Below are positions 1 to 6,734 of a DNA stretch of 13,331 nucleotides, piece by piece. A program made the position numbers and the translations under genes. A model generated the notes under the pieces. The model was not told the DNA's origin, did not search any database, and saw nothing but the letters and a program-made list of their open reading frames with translations. This DNA is from Thermotogaceae bacterium (GTDB lineage Bacteria; Thermotogota; Thermotogae; Thermotogales; Thermotogaceae). How positions within the stretch are numbered: the first letter of the stretch is position 1; every line of letters starts with the position of its first letter. Where the stretch lies: positions 1 through 13,331 of the forward strand of contig JALVXE010000067.1 of assembly GCA_027038385.1 (NCBI GenBank), given 5' to 3'.

Positions 1-495
1 AAATTTTTCCTGGAGTTCACGGTGAACGAATCTTGTGGGAAATGCACGCCCTGTAGAGAAGGAACTAGGACGATGTACGAGATACTCGACAAGATAACCA
101 AAGGTGAAGGAACGATGGAGGATATAAATGCACTCGAGGAGCTTGCGATGGTGGTTAAAGAAACGTCGCTCTGCGGACTCGGCCAGACGGCACCAAATCC
201 TGTTTTGACTACGTTGAGATATTTCAGAGATGAGTACATAGCGCATGTTAAGGAAAAGATTTGTCCGGCGAAAAAGTGTAGAGACCTTATAAGCTATGTG
301 ATAGATCCTGATAAATGTACCGGTTGTACCGCTTGTAAGATAGTCTGCCCGACGAAAGCGATAGAGGGCGAACTGAACAAAGTTCACGTGATACATCAAG
401 ATCTGTGCATCAGGTGCGGAAGCTGTATGGATGTTTGTAGATTTGACGCGATATACAAGGTGACGCCGCCGCTAAAAGTTGACACGAAGGTGTAA
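1..495 (+). CDS. hydB: NADH-binding (NuoF-like) beta subunit of electron-bifurcating hydrogenase, 3' part
   Basis: Partial gene: the frame is open from base 1, so the GTG at base 22 is internal. The 164 visible residues are the end of a NuoF/HydB/HndC-type protein. Residues 9-19 carry NESCGKCTPCR, with cysteines 12, 15 and 18 and a fourth in SLCGLGQ (C58), the usual [4Fe-4S] site of the NuoF family. Two further cysteines lie in CPAKKC. The C-terminus is a two-cluster ferredoxin domain (C106/109/112/116 and C136/139/142/146). A fused ferredoxin tail is typical of HydB of trimeric NAD- and ferredoxin-dependent hydrogenases and is absent from respiratory NuoF. In that family the subunit binds FMN and NAD(H) and relays electrons in a soluble complex. 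The partner subunits would lie to the left and are not visible; a hairpin 5 bases after the stop suggests it ends its operon. An NADP-reducing hydrogenase HndC homologue is the main alternative. Confidence 0.88.
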   Translation, partial: KFFLEFTVNESCGKCTPCREGTRTMYEILDKITKGEGTMEDINALEELAMVVKETSLCGLGQTAPNPVLTTLRYFRDEYIAHVKEKICPAKKCRDLISYVIDPDKCTGCTACKIVCPTKAIEGELNKVHVIHQDLCIRCGSCMDVCRFDAIYKVTPPLKVDTKV

Positions 496-500
496 ATAAG

Positions 501-522
501 GCCCCGCCCGAAAGGGCGGGGC
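501..522. terminator. GC-rich hairpin terminator between convergent hydB and pilin genes
   Basis: A perfect 9-bp stem (GCCCCGCCC / GGGCGGGGC) closes a GAAA tetraloop. On the plus strand it is followed by a pyrimidine-rich tail (tatcctcttttct), as expected of an intrinsic terminator for the hydrogenase gene. The minus-strand tail (ccttattta) is weaker, but the hairpin is placed to stop pilin transcripts too, so I call it bidirectional. Confidence 0.85.
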
Positions 523-543
523 TATCCTCTTTTCTTCCCCAGG

Positions 544-1008
544 TCAGAATCCAATGGCAGGGATGTTCTTAAGTACGCAAGCTGGGCTAGCATCGAGAGA
601 AGTATCTGTACCGTTCGTACCACCTACACTGTTTGCGTCACATGAATCTCCTATTTCATCCTCCACCAATTTTGTGGCGACATCCGTGCCGTTGTAGTAA
701 ACATAAACGTCCCATGTGCCAGAACTTGTATCACTTGCAGCGTAGACCTTATAATAATCAGGATTCTTTATACCTTTAACAACATCTGATACTTTCTTAT
801 CACCTGTATTAAATCCACTAATGTCGGTACCCAAGGTTGCCAAATTTGCGACAGTTTGAGCGATTGTTCTGAGGTTTGATGCAACTACTCTCGCCTTAGC
901 CTTGTTCAACTGATTCGTGTAAACTGGCACACCTATTCCCATCAACACTCCTATGATCGCCAAGACGATCAGGAGTTCTATCAACGTAAAGCCTTTTCTC
1001 ATCCTCAT
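544..1008 (-). CDS. Type IV pilin / pseudopilin-like protein
   Basis: A 154-residue prepilin. It has a short basic leader (MRMRKG), a prepilin peptidase site G6/F7, and the conserved glutamate at mature position 5 in FTLIELLIVLAIIG, which begins the hydrophobic N-terminal helix. The soluble part ends with two cysteines (C123, C144) that could form the C-terminal disulfide loop seen in many type IV pilins. In this family the protein is cleaved by PilD and assembled into pili used for adhesion, twitching or DNA uptake, or acts as a secretion pseudopilin. The first ATG is preferred because GGGGGTG lies 5 bases upstream; the second ATG (two codons on) is less well spaced. It stands alone: no pilus assembly genes are nearby. 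It has its own consensus promoter just after fliD. Major pilin and minor pseudopilin cannot be told apart from sequence alone. Confidence 0.9.
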   Translation of the reverse strand: MRMRKGFTLIELLIVLAIIGVLMGIGVPVYTNQLNKAKARVVASNLRTIAQTVANLATLGTDISGFNTGDKKVSDVVKGIKNPDYYKVYAASDTSSGTWDVYVYYNGTDVATKLVEDEIGDSCDANSVGGTNGTDTSLDASPACVLKNIPAIGF

Positions 1009-1049
1009 AAAAACACCCCCTGTGCGAGTTTTAAGAATCCTTGTAAGGC

Positions 1050-1079
1050 ATTATATAACACCGTGTTAAAGGTTGTCAA
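1050..1079 (-). promoter_or_regulatory. Consensus sigma-A promoter of the pilin gene
   Basis: Read on the minus strand, TTGACA (1079-1074) and TATAAT (1055-1050) are both perfect consensus hexamers, separated by 18 bases. The start would fall near 1043, giving an untranslated leader of about 35 bases before the pilin ATG. The -35 begins only 7 bases after the fliD stop codon, so the pilin can be transcribed independently of the flagellar genes. Confidence 0.85.
1056..1068. promoter_or_regulatory. Perfect palindrome filling the pilin promoter spacer, candidate operator
   Basis: TAACACCGTGTTA is a 13-base perfect inverted repeat with a single central base, lying wholly within the 18-base spacer between the -35 and -10 hexamers. 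Such placement is typical of repressor operators or of MerR-type activator sites in stretched spacers. A second, shorter dyad (CCTTGTAAGG, 1039-1048) covers the predicted start site. The binding protein is unknown and no regulator gene lies next to it. Confidence 0.5.
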
Positions 1080-1086
1080 AGTTTTT

Positions 1087-2958
1087 TTACTTTTTCTTAG
1101 CTGTGGCCTGAGCGAGCCACGCTCCCATGGATTGAAACTTCGATATCACTTCTTCCATGTAGTTGAACTTCCTCCAAAGCTCCTGCTCTCTCTCTTTGAG
1201 TCTCTCCATCCAATCCGCTATCTCCTTTGAGAGCATCCTCTGCTCTCTGTAGATCCTACCATCTGTTCCAGCGACGGAGTCTATTTCGCCGTTGAATTTG
1301 GTGAGGTTCCACAGAAAGTTGTGAAGCTTTTGCATGAAGGAGTTTTCACCATCTCCGAGGAATTTCCAAAGGTCTTCAAGGTTGTTGTCTATGATCTTGT
1401 CAAGCTTGTCGTCGTCGATCGTGAGTTTTCCCTTCATCATGTTCTCATAAGATCCACCGACATCTCCGGAGCTTATCCCTATCTCGAAGAGGTATTTGAA
1501 CTTCTCATCAGAATTTATCTGCATTGTCATGAACCTCTTTAGACGATCGAAGATCGATCTCAGGTACTGGTCGTTTCTCAAGACTCCCTTCATCTTCTCT
1601 TCGTCCGTCATGTCCTCTGGATTCTTGTTCTTGACGGGCTCTTCGTTGAGCTTTTCGTATATGTATCCCATGAGGTCATTCCATTTGTCGACGAAATCGT
1701 GCAGCTTTTTCTTTATGGCTTCCTTGTCCGTGTTGACCTTCACCATGACGGGAGTGGTGGATGTGGCCCTTACGGTGAATGATATCCCCTCGAAATCTAT
1801 CCCCTCGTTCTTATCGGAGTACACATCCACGTAATCGACTCCGTTCATGCTTATCTGAAGGTGTGCGTTCTGACCCGCTACGAACACCGGATTGTCAGAA
1901 TCTGAGTAATCGGAATCCACGAGCCCGAGCGTTGAGAGTATGTTTCCATCGTCCTCTAGAGTTATCGCCTTGTTTCCAAAATCGTTTCTTCTGAGAACTA
2001 TCTTGTTCTGGTGGTAGTCGTAATACGCGAACACTCCCGCTTTCGAGGAGTTTATCTTATCCAAGATCTCGTTTATAGTGTCACTTGTTGAGATGTCTAT
2101 ACTCACACCGTTTATCTTTATCGTTCCGCTGTTTACAGTTGTTCCATTGTAGTTTGCAAGGTCTTGGAGGGTCTTTAAAGAAGATCTTATCGCCCAGACC
2201 GGTGCTGTGCTCTCTATCTTGTCCGTGGCGGCACCTGTCGGTGAATCCTCATCGAGGTGAAAGACCTGCATGAAGTTTCCAGATAGCTGCGTGATCGTTA
2301 TCTGCTTGCTGTCATCAGTTGTTCCTATGGAGAGCTTTCCATCTGAGAAAGAGACATCCGCGCTTCCGGTGCCAAATAGATCGTCTATCGCCGTTTTTAT
2401 GTTGTTTACTATGTCGTCTATCGTGTTGTCGGTCGTTATGTCAACGTCTTTGTACTCACCGGTTTGACTGTTGTAGATCCTTATCGTTGAGTTTGTAGGG
2501 GTTGTGTAGTAATTCAAATCTCCGAATTTCGTGGTTGATGAGTCTATGCTGACCCTGACCGTGGATCTTCCGTAAAGCGTTGAGTTCGTGGCCATCTGGA
2601 GGACCTTCACGAAGTACGTTCCGTCGGTGGCCCCGGCGAAAGCTTGAGCTTGGAGAACGTTTTCGTTGGAGCTCTCTGCGGTTTTCAGCATGATGTTCTT
2701 CTGAAGGCTGAAGTCGAAGACGAAGTTTCTGAAGTCCTCGAGTTTCTGCTTCACTTCGTTGTAGGCTTTCTTCATGAGGTCGAGTTTTTTGAACCTCTCT
2801 GTGAGCTGGTTGAGAGGTTGTGATTCTGCTTTAAGTATTGCGTCTATTATCTTGGAGGTGTCAAGACCGGAGACTATACCTCCGATCTGAAACATTCCCA
2901 TATCGCTCGTGTACTTCTGGTTTATCGTGCTCGCTATGCTGCTCAGGTAATCACTCAT
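1087..2958 (-). CDS. fliD: Flagellar filament cap protein FliD (hook-associated protein 2)
   Basis: A 623-residue FliD homologue. After a 19-residue lead, the N-terminal domain starts at MGMFQIGGIVSGLDTSKIID, the usual FliD_N signature, followed by a coiled-coil helix (about residues 40-75). Two flagellin IN-type motifs appear near residues 155-210 and 277-347 (TIKINGVSIDIS, then INSSKAGVFAYYD). The FliD_C domain (about 365-600) ends in a helical segment with the terminus AWLAQATAKKK. FliD is exported through the flagellar type III apparatus and caps the growing filament, promoting flagellin polymerisation. The start lies 4 bases after the flaG stop, with a GGGCGTGA ribosome site overlapping that stop, so the two genes are co-transcribed and probably coupled. 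fliS, often next to fliD, is absent; the next gene is a pilin. No hairpin follows the stop, so read-through is likely. Confidence 0.95.
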   Translation of the reverse strand: MSDYLSSIASTINQKYTSDMGMFQIGGIVSGLDTSKIIDAILKAESQPLNQLTERFKKLDLMKKAYNEVKQKLEDFRNFVFDFSLQKNIMLKTAESSNENVLQAQAFAGATDGTYFVKVLQMATNSTLYGRSTVRVSIDSSTTKFGDLNYYTTPTNSTIRIYNSQTGEYKDVDITTDNTIDDIVNNIKTAIDDLFGTGSADVSFSDGKLSIGTTDDSKQITITQLSGNFMQVFHLDEDSPTGAATDKIESTAPVWAIRSSLKTLQDLANYNGTTVNSGTIKINGVSIDISTSDTINEILDKINSSKAGVFAYYDYHQNKIVLRRNDFGNKAITLEDDGNILSTLGLVDSDYSDSDNPVFVAGQNAHLQISMNGVDYVDVYSDKNEGIDFEGISFTVRATSTTPVMVKVNTDKEAIKKKLHDFVDKWNDLMGYIYEKLNEEPVKNKNPEDMTDEEKMKGVLRNDQYLRSIFDRLKRFMTMQINSDEKFKYLFEIGISSGDVGGSYENMMKGKLTIDDDKLDKIIDNNLEDLWKFLGDGENSFMQKLHNFLWNLTKFNGEIDSVAGTDGRIYREQRMLSKEIADWMERLKEREQELWRKFNYMEEVISKFQSMGAWLAQATAKKK

Positions 2959-2962
2959 GATC

Positions 2963-3283
2963 TCACGCCCTTTCGTCTAATAGCATTCCCAGGAACTCAT
3001 CTATCGTTCTAGCTAGCTTCACGACAACATCTGGGGGAATCTGCCTTATTATCTGTCCTGTGTCCTTATCCTTTATCTTAACTATGACCATTCCCGTCGA
3101 CCTGTCTATCTGAAATTCTGCTTCGCTCTTCAAAACTTCCCTGAATTTCTTCAGCTTCTTCTGAAAATTCCTAAGAGCATCCTCAACACTCATCTGAGAG
3201 ACGCTTTGAGCTTGCACATTTTTTCTCCCAACGTGCACTTCCTTAGCAATGCTGTCAAAATCTCCAACTGGATTAACCCTCAT
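2963..3283 (-). CDS. flaG: FlaG family flagellar protein
   Basis: A 106-residue protein with the C-terminal FlaG domain. FQIDRSTGMVIVKIKDKDTG is followed by QIIRQIPPDVVVKLARTIDEF, matching the family pattern of a beta-hairpin with V-K-D and an R-Q-I-P-P motif. The N-terminal half is polar and lysine-rich and probably disordered. FlaG proteins are small flagellar accessory factors; in some bacteria they limit filament length, and they are commonly encoded beside fliD, as here. I choose the ATG at 3283 over the in-frame GTG three codons upstream (3292), because GGGGGTGG sits exactly 5 bases before this ATG and overlaps the GTG. The gene is first in a two-gene unit with fliD behind a sigma-28-type promoter. 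Confidence 0.88.
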   Translation of the reverse strand: MRVNPVGDFDSIAKEVHVGRKNVQAQSVSQMSVEDALRNFQKKLKKFREVLKSEAEFQIDRSTGMVIVKIKDKDTGQIIRQIPPDVVVKLARTIDEFLGMLLDERA

Positions 3284-3288
3284 CCCGA

Positions 3289-3296
3289 CCACCCCC
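3289..3296 (-). promoter_or_regulatory. Ribosome binding site deciding the flaG start
   Basis: Minus-strand GGGGGTGG followed by 5 bases and ATG. The same spacing and sequence type occur before the pilin (GGGGGTG, 5 bases). The upstream GTG at 3292 lies inside this site and so is unlikely to be the start. Confidence 0.7.
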
Positions 3297-3321
3297 AGTC
3301 GGTACTCCTTTACTATATTCT

Positions 3322-3348
3322 TTATCGTCAGGAGGTTCCGTTCCTTTA
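3322..3348 (-). promoter_or_regulatory. Sigma-28 (FliA/SigD-type) flagellar promoter for flaG-fliD
   Basis: On the minus strand, TAAA (3348-3345), a spacer of exactly 15 bases, then GACGATAA (3329-3322). The known sigma-28 consensus is TAAA-N15-GCCGATAA, so only one base differs and the spacing is exact. The -35 element contains the TAA stop of the upstream coiled-coil gene. A start near 3314 would give a leader of about 30 bases before the flaG ribosome site and ATG. Sigma-28 control of filament and cap genes is well established in other bacteria; its action here is inferred. Confidence 0.8.
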
Positions 3349-3888
3349 ACGTGTAGTTGAGAAGATGTATACAGATAGAACGAGACTCGACAAAGAAATC
3401 ATTAGAGCGAGGTATATGAGAAGCCGGTTCGTTTGGGATATCTTCACCGCAGAGAGGGAATCCTCTTTCGAGCTTTTTGCCATCTCCAAGGCTTGATTTG
3501 AAGCCAAAACCGCTTTTTGAGAAAGGGTGTAGGATTCGTCGAGCTTTTTCTTGAGGGTTTCTATAGTTTTGAGGAGGTTTTTCTGGTTCTCGTACGTTAT
3601 GTTCAAAGAGTCGCTGAGTCTTTTCATGAGATCACTCAGCGTCAAGACCGTCTCTGACAGGTCGTTCAATTTGAGATTTAAATCCTTCACATCGGATCTC
3701 ACCTTCGAGAGCTCCTCGTCGATACTCGCGGACAGATCGGCTATCTTCCCCTCCAAGATTCCACGCACCGCGTCTATCTTAGAGTCAAGCCTGTTCGTTC
3801 TGTTTTCAAGGTCTTTGATCACGCTTTCGATATCGCTTGAGAAGATCAGAGCGGATATCATCAGTATGAGAACAGCGAGCTTTTTCAA
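3346..3888 (-). CDS. Predicted exported coiled-coil protein with C-terminal membrane anchor, unknown function
   Basis: No family recognised. The protein has about 180 residues: an N-terminal signal sequence (KKLAVLILMISALIFSS), a long heptad-rich coiled coil of about 125 residues (leucine, isoleucine and valine alternating with charged residues, e.g. IADLSASIDEELSKVRSDVK), and a hydrophobic helix near the C-terminus (LLIYLALMISLSSLVLSVYIF) ending STTR. The likely topology is a coiled coil outside the inner membrane, anchored by its tail. I prefer a TTG start at 3888: a GAGGTG site lies 6 bases upstream and overlaps the stop of the radical SAM gene. An ATG at 3894 (TGATG overlap) and a GTG at 3897 are alternatives but leave no room for a ribosome site. 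It is coupled to the radical SAM gene, and its stop codon forms part of the sigma-28 promoter of flaG. The position invites, but does not prove, a cell-envelope or motility role. Confidence 0.75.
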   Translation of the reverse strand: MKKLAVLILMISALIFSSDIESVIKDLENRTNRLDSKIDAVRGILEGKIADLSASIDEELSKVRSDVKDLNLKLNDLSETVLTLSDLMKRLSDSLNITYENQKNLLKTIETLKKKLDESYTLSQKAVLASNQALEMAKSSKEDSLSAVKISQTNRLLIYLALMISLSSLVLSVYIFSTTR

Positions 3889-3893
3889 AAGCA

Positions 3894-4802
3894 TCACCTC
3901 TTTCTGTAGAACCTGACACCGCCGTATTCCAAAACTTCCAGCTTTTTCTCCTGAAGCAACTCTTCCACGATGGAAAAATCGTATCCCTTATCTTCCAGAG
4001 CCTTTTTGAGATCGGATTCCCTCATGGGGTGGACCGCGGTTATCGAGAGAATACCTTTTTTCGGATCATCGCCTATCTCGAACGATCCGACCTCCGGCTT
4101 TGAGAGTATCTCTACATCGATTCCCCTTGATGAGATCATCACGTAAGCTAGATCAAGCGTCTCATCTGAAGCTGGCTTGACGCTGTAAGCTGGTGGCCTT
4201 GTGGGCACGGATATATAGGCAGTTTTTGGATTTATCTTTTCAAGAAGCTTTGCTATCTCCACAAGGTCTTTTTCTGAGTCGTTGAATTCGGAAATGATCA
4301 TGGTTTCGGTGACAAGGGTCCCCTCGAACTGCTTTGAAAATTCCAATATCCCTTCCAGGACTTTTTCAAAAGATAGTGAGAAATGTGGCCGATCGATTTT
4401 CTTCCAAGTTCCTTTTCTCGCTGCGTCCAATTTTACCGATACCCAGTCTGCGTGGTGCAGAGCCTCTCTCACCCCTTCGACCCAAAGGAGTGATGCATTC
4501 GTTATCACGGCTATCTTTCCGAGGTCTTTCAATGCTTTTATCTCCTGGCCGAGGTTTATATCCAGTGTTGGTTCTCCGTCTGGTACGAAAGTTATGTAGT
4601 CGTACTCAGAATTCCTTGACTTATCCGAGACTTCTTTGAGAATCTCGTCGATCTTGAAGAATTCCCTTCTTTCAACGCTCAGAAGTTTCGTCTTTCCGAT
4701 CTGGCAATACACACAATCGTATGAACAAACTTTCTTTGGGATGTTGTTCACTCCCAAGCTCCTTCCAAGGCGCCTCGATGGAACGGGACCAAACGTTATC
4801 AT
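3894..4802 (-). CDS. Radical SAM protein (COG0731-type Fe-S oxidoreductase), substrate unknown
   Basis: A 302-residue radical SAM enzyme. The N-terminus ITFGPVPSRRLGRSLGVNN is followed by CSYDCVYC, the CxxxCxxC motif (C26, C30, C33) that binds the SAM-coordinating [4Fe-4S] cluster. A GEPTL motif (in PDGEPTL) matches the glycine-rich SAM-binding strand. The C-terminal 60 residues (ILSITAVHPMRESDLKKALE and on) look like a small winged-helix domain, as in other COG0731 members. The family generates a 5'-deoxyadenosyl radical, but I know of no assigned substrate for this subgroup. The ATG at 4802 overlaps the tdh stop as TGATG and has GAGGTG 5 bases upstream; the TTG one codon earlier fits less well. 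Cytoplasmic, translationally coupled to tdh upstream and to the coiled-coil gene downstream. A tRNA-modifying Wyb-type enzyme is a distant relative, not a claim. Confidence 0.85.
   Translation of the reverse strand: MITFGPVPSRRLGRSLGVNNIPKKVCSYDCVYCQIGKTKLLSVERREFFKIDEILKEVSDKSRNSEYDYITFVPDGEPTLDINLGQEIKALKDLGKIAVITNASLLWVEGVREALHHADWVSVKLDAARKGTWKKIDRPHFSLSFEKVLEGILEFSKQFEGTLVTETMIISEFNDSEKDLVEIAKLLEKINPKTAYISVPTRPPAYSVKPASDETLDLAYVMISSRGIDVEILSKPEVGSFEIGDDPKKGILSITAVHPMRESDLKKALEDKGYDFSIVEELLQEKKLEVLEYGGVRFYRKR
3895..3900 (-). promoter_or_regulatory. Ribosome binding site overlapping the radical SAM stop
   Basis: Minus-strand GAGGTG includes the first bases of the radical SAM stop codon (TGA, 3896-3894). 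It lies directly against the ATG at 3894 but 6 bases from the TTG at 3888, which favours the TTG as start of the coiled-coil gene. Confidence 0.55.
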
Positions 4803-5839
4803 CAACTCACCTCTAAGACTATCTTTCCGCTCTCACCCTTCATCATAAGCTGTATACCTTTCTCCCACTCTTCAAACGGAAGAACGTGTGTCACGACTTT
4901 GGACATGTCCACCCTCTTGCTCTTGAGAAGCTGATCAGCTATTCTCCATGTTTCGAATATCTTTCTTCCAGTTATCGCGTACATCTTTATCCCTTTGAAA
5001 GTGAAGAGGTTGTTCATATCGAAGGATATCGACTCGTTGTGAAAGACCCCAAGTATCGAAGCCGTTCCGCCCGGTGTGAGCGATCTCAGACCCTGTCTGA
5101 GCGCATCTTGGCTACCCGACATCTCGAAGAATGCGTCTACTCCCTCACCATTTGTGAGTTCCATCACTCTTTCAACTAGATCCTCCTTGAGGGGGTTTAT
5201 GACCACGTCGGCTCCGTTCTCTTTGGCGAGTTTTATCCTGTAGTCTTTTATCTCAGACACTATCACCAAAGACGCACCTTCGATTTTCGCCACCTGGATT
5301 GCCATTATTCCTATTGGACCTGCTCCGGCTATCAGGACGGTCTTTCCCGTGAGATCCTCGACCGTCACGGTGTGTATGGCGTTCCCAAACGGTTCCATAA
5401 CAGATGCGTAGTTCGGATCTATCTCGGGCGAGACCTTCCAGAGTATCCTCGCGGGGACCTTCACGTACTCCGCGAAGGCTCCGTCGACGTCGACTCCGAG
5501 GATCTTCAAGTTCTGGCACACGTGAGCTCTTCCTGTTCTGCACTGATAGCAATGTCCGCAGAATATGTGCGATTCCGCGGCGACGTAATCACCCACTTCC
5601 AGGCCTTCCACGTTCTCTCCCTTTTCGACTACTTCTCCAGCGAACTCGTGCCCCACAATAATGGGCGGCTTTATCCTGCTCGCCGCCCATCTATCCCACA
5701 TGTATATATGAACGTCCGTTCCACATATAGAAGCCCTCTTTACCTTTACTATGACTTCCCCCGGTCCCGGATTCGTCGGTTCCGGGGTATCTTTCATCGT
5801 CAGCCCTTCACCCTCGTGGTCCTTGAATATCGCTTTCAA
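4802..5839 (-). CDS. tdh: L-threonine 3-dehydrogenase, zinc-dependent
   Basis: A 345-residue medium-chain zinc dehydrogenase. The catalytic zinc region has C39, T41 and H44 in SICGTDVHIYMWDRW, H64-E65 in GHEFAGEV, and E149 in VMEPFGNA. C94, C97, C100 and C108 form the structural zinc lobe. The Rossmann motif is GAGPIG (172-177). The CGTDVHIY..W signature is characteristic of threonine dehydrogenases, including archaeal ones, rather than general alcohol dehydrogenases. The known reaction is NAD-dependent oxidation of L-threonine to 2-amino-3-ketobutyrate in the cytoplasm. The next enzyme of that route, KBL, is encoded at 11118-12302. Translation begins at TTG, supported by a GGGGAGG site about 7 bases upstream. 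It lies 16 bases after the predicted outer-membrane protein gene and overlaps the radical SAM start. A related sorbitol or butanediol dehydrogenase is possible but less likely. Confidence 0.9.
   Translation of the reverse strand: MKAIFKDHEGEGLTMKDTPEPTNPGPGEVIVKVKRASICGTDVHIYMWDRWAASRIKPPIIVGHEFAGEVVEKGENVEGLEVGDYVAAESHIFCGHCYQCRTGRAHVCQNLKILGVDVDGAFAEYVKVPARILWKVSPEIDPNYASVMEPFGNAIHTVTVEDLTGKTVLIAGAGPIGIMAIQVAKIEGASLVIVSEIKDYRIKLAKENGADVVINPLKEDLVERVMELTNGEGVDAFFEMSGSQDALRQGLRSLTPGGTASILGVFHNESISFDMNNLFTFKGIKMYAITGRKIFETWRIADQLLKSKRVDMSKVVTHVLPFEEWEKGIQLMMKGESGKIVLEVS
4808..4813 (-). promoter_or_regulatory. Ribosome binding site deciding the radical SAM start
   Basis: Minus-strand GAGGTG, 5 bases before the ATG at 4802 and within the end of tdh. 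The alternative TTG at 4805 would be only 2 bases from it. Confidence 0.6.
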
Positions 5840-5855
5840 GAAATCGCCTCCCCTA

Positions 5856-6728
5856 TCAGAATGTGACCTTGGCTTTTATCAAGAAGCTCTTGAAAAATTC
5901 CATTCCGTTCCCTCCGAAGCTCTCAGCCCATATCTTTAGAAACTTGAGGTCAAGCCCCAAAAGACCGTAGTAGCTCCCCCTGTTCCAGCCTCCTCCAAAG
6001 ATCACGCCGCCGTTTGAGACGATCAGATCTCCTGTGAGGCTGTTCAGTATGATCTCGGCGGAGTTATCGCCTTCCTCGTTTGAGAGTTTGTCTATCACAG
6101 GGAGGTCGATCGATACGTTGAAATAAGATTCAGAGTTCAGTCCCTTCGAGTACGCGTAGATACCAGCGATCCCATTCTTCCAGTTGAAGTTCTCGTTTGT
6201 GGTTATCTTTCTCTCTTCATCGAATGTAAAGAGATCTGACGTTTCGTAGTAAAGAGCACCAGCGCTGTATGTTTTGTAGTTCATCGTTTCTCCTCCAAGC
6301 CCTAATGCAATGGTTGGAACGTCCAGTATCTCGAAATTTCCTTTGAAAAACACGGCGTTTATGCTCGATGAGATCACGATGGCGTTTGCGATCTTGAGAG
6401 AGGCCAGAGCCGGGATTGTCAGCAGTATGTCTTTGATATCGATCTCTGAGTTGAAGACCTTTTCTAAAATCATCGGATGTTTCAAAAGCGGTGCGACATA
6501 GAGGTTGAGTGCATCCGTTGATATGCCGATAGATCCGATCAGGTACGTGAGGGTTGACTCGTCAGATTCGTAGGATGTCTCGATATCAAGAAAGCTTTTC
6601 TTGAAAGCTCCCGCTATGGGATTTGAAAAAGCGTACATCGTGTCCATCGGGGTCCACCATGAGAAACCAGCGGCCATGAGGAACGCTGAGATTGCGAGAA
6701 GAAAAGACAAGAAAACGGAATTTTTCAC
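5856..6728 (-). CDS. Predicted outer-membrane or toga-associated beta-rich protein, unknown
   Basis: Not recognised by family. It has 290 residues from a GTG at 6728, chosen because GGAGGTG lies 6 bases upstream; a GTG three codons earlier (6737) falls inside that site. The N-terminus KNSVFLSFLLAISAFLMAAG is a clear signal peptide. The mature part is rich in alternating aromatic and polar residues typical of beta strands (e.g. YSAGALYYETSDLFTF, GGVIFGGGWNRGSYYGLLG). It ends with the strand SFLIKAKVTF, a terminal phenylalanine with alternating hydrophobic residues, resembling the C-terminal signal recognised by the BAM machinery. This suggests a barrel protein of the outer membrane, though a beta-rich periplasmic protein is possible. 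It lies 43 bases after oadB and 16 bases before tdh on the same strand, so probably shares their transcript. Confidence 0.75.
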   Translation of the reverse strand: MKNSVFLSFLLAISAFLMAAGFSWWTPMDTMYAFSNPIAGAFKKSFLDIETSYESDESTLTYLIGSIGISTDALNLYVAPLLKHPMILEKVFNSEIDIKDILLTIPALASLKIANAIVISSSINAVFFKGNFEILDVPTIALGLGGETMNYKTYSAGALYYETSDLFTFDEERKITTNENFNWKNGIAGIYAYSKGLNSESYFNVSIDLPVIDKLSNEEGDNSAEIILNSLTGDLIVSNGGVIFGGGWNRGSYYGLLGLDLKFLKIWAESFGGNGMEFFKSFLIKAKVTF

Positions 6729-6734
6729 CCTGAA

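Noticed and set aside
22..24. GTG as the start of the hydrogenase subunit
   Set aside because: The in-frame residues before it (KFFLEFT) belong to the conserved NuoF region, so the gene begins outside the window.
5372..5866. Long open frame on the plus strand opposite tdh (about 160 codons), and similar ones opposite kbl, fliD and the receptor
   Set aside because: Sequence is arginine- and serine-rich without any domain, no ribosome site or promoter, and it lies wholly antisense to a well-supported conserved gene; a codon-bias shadow.
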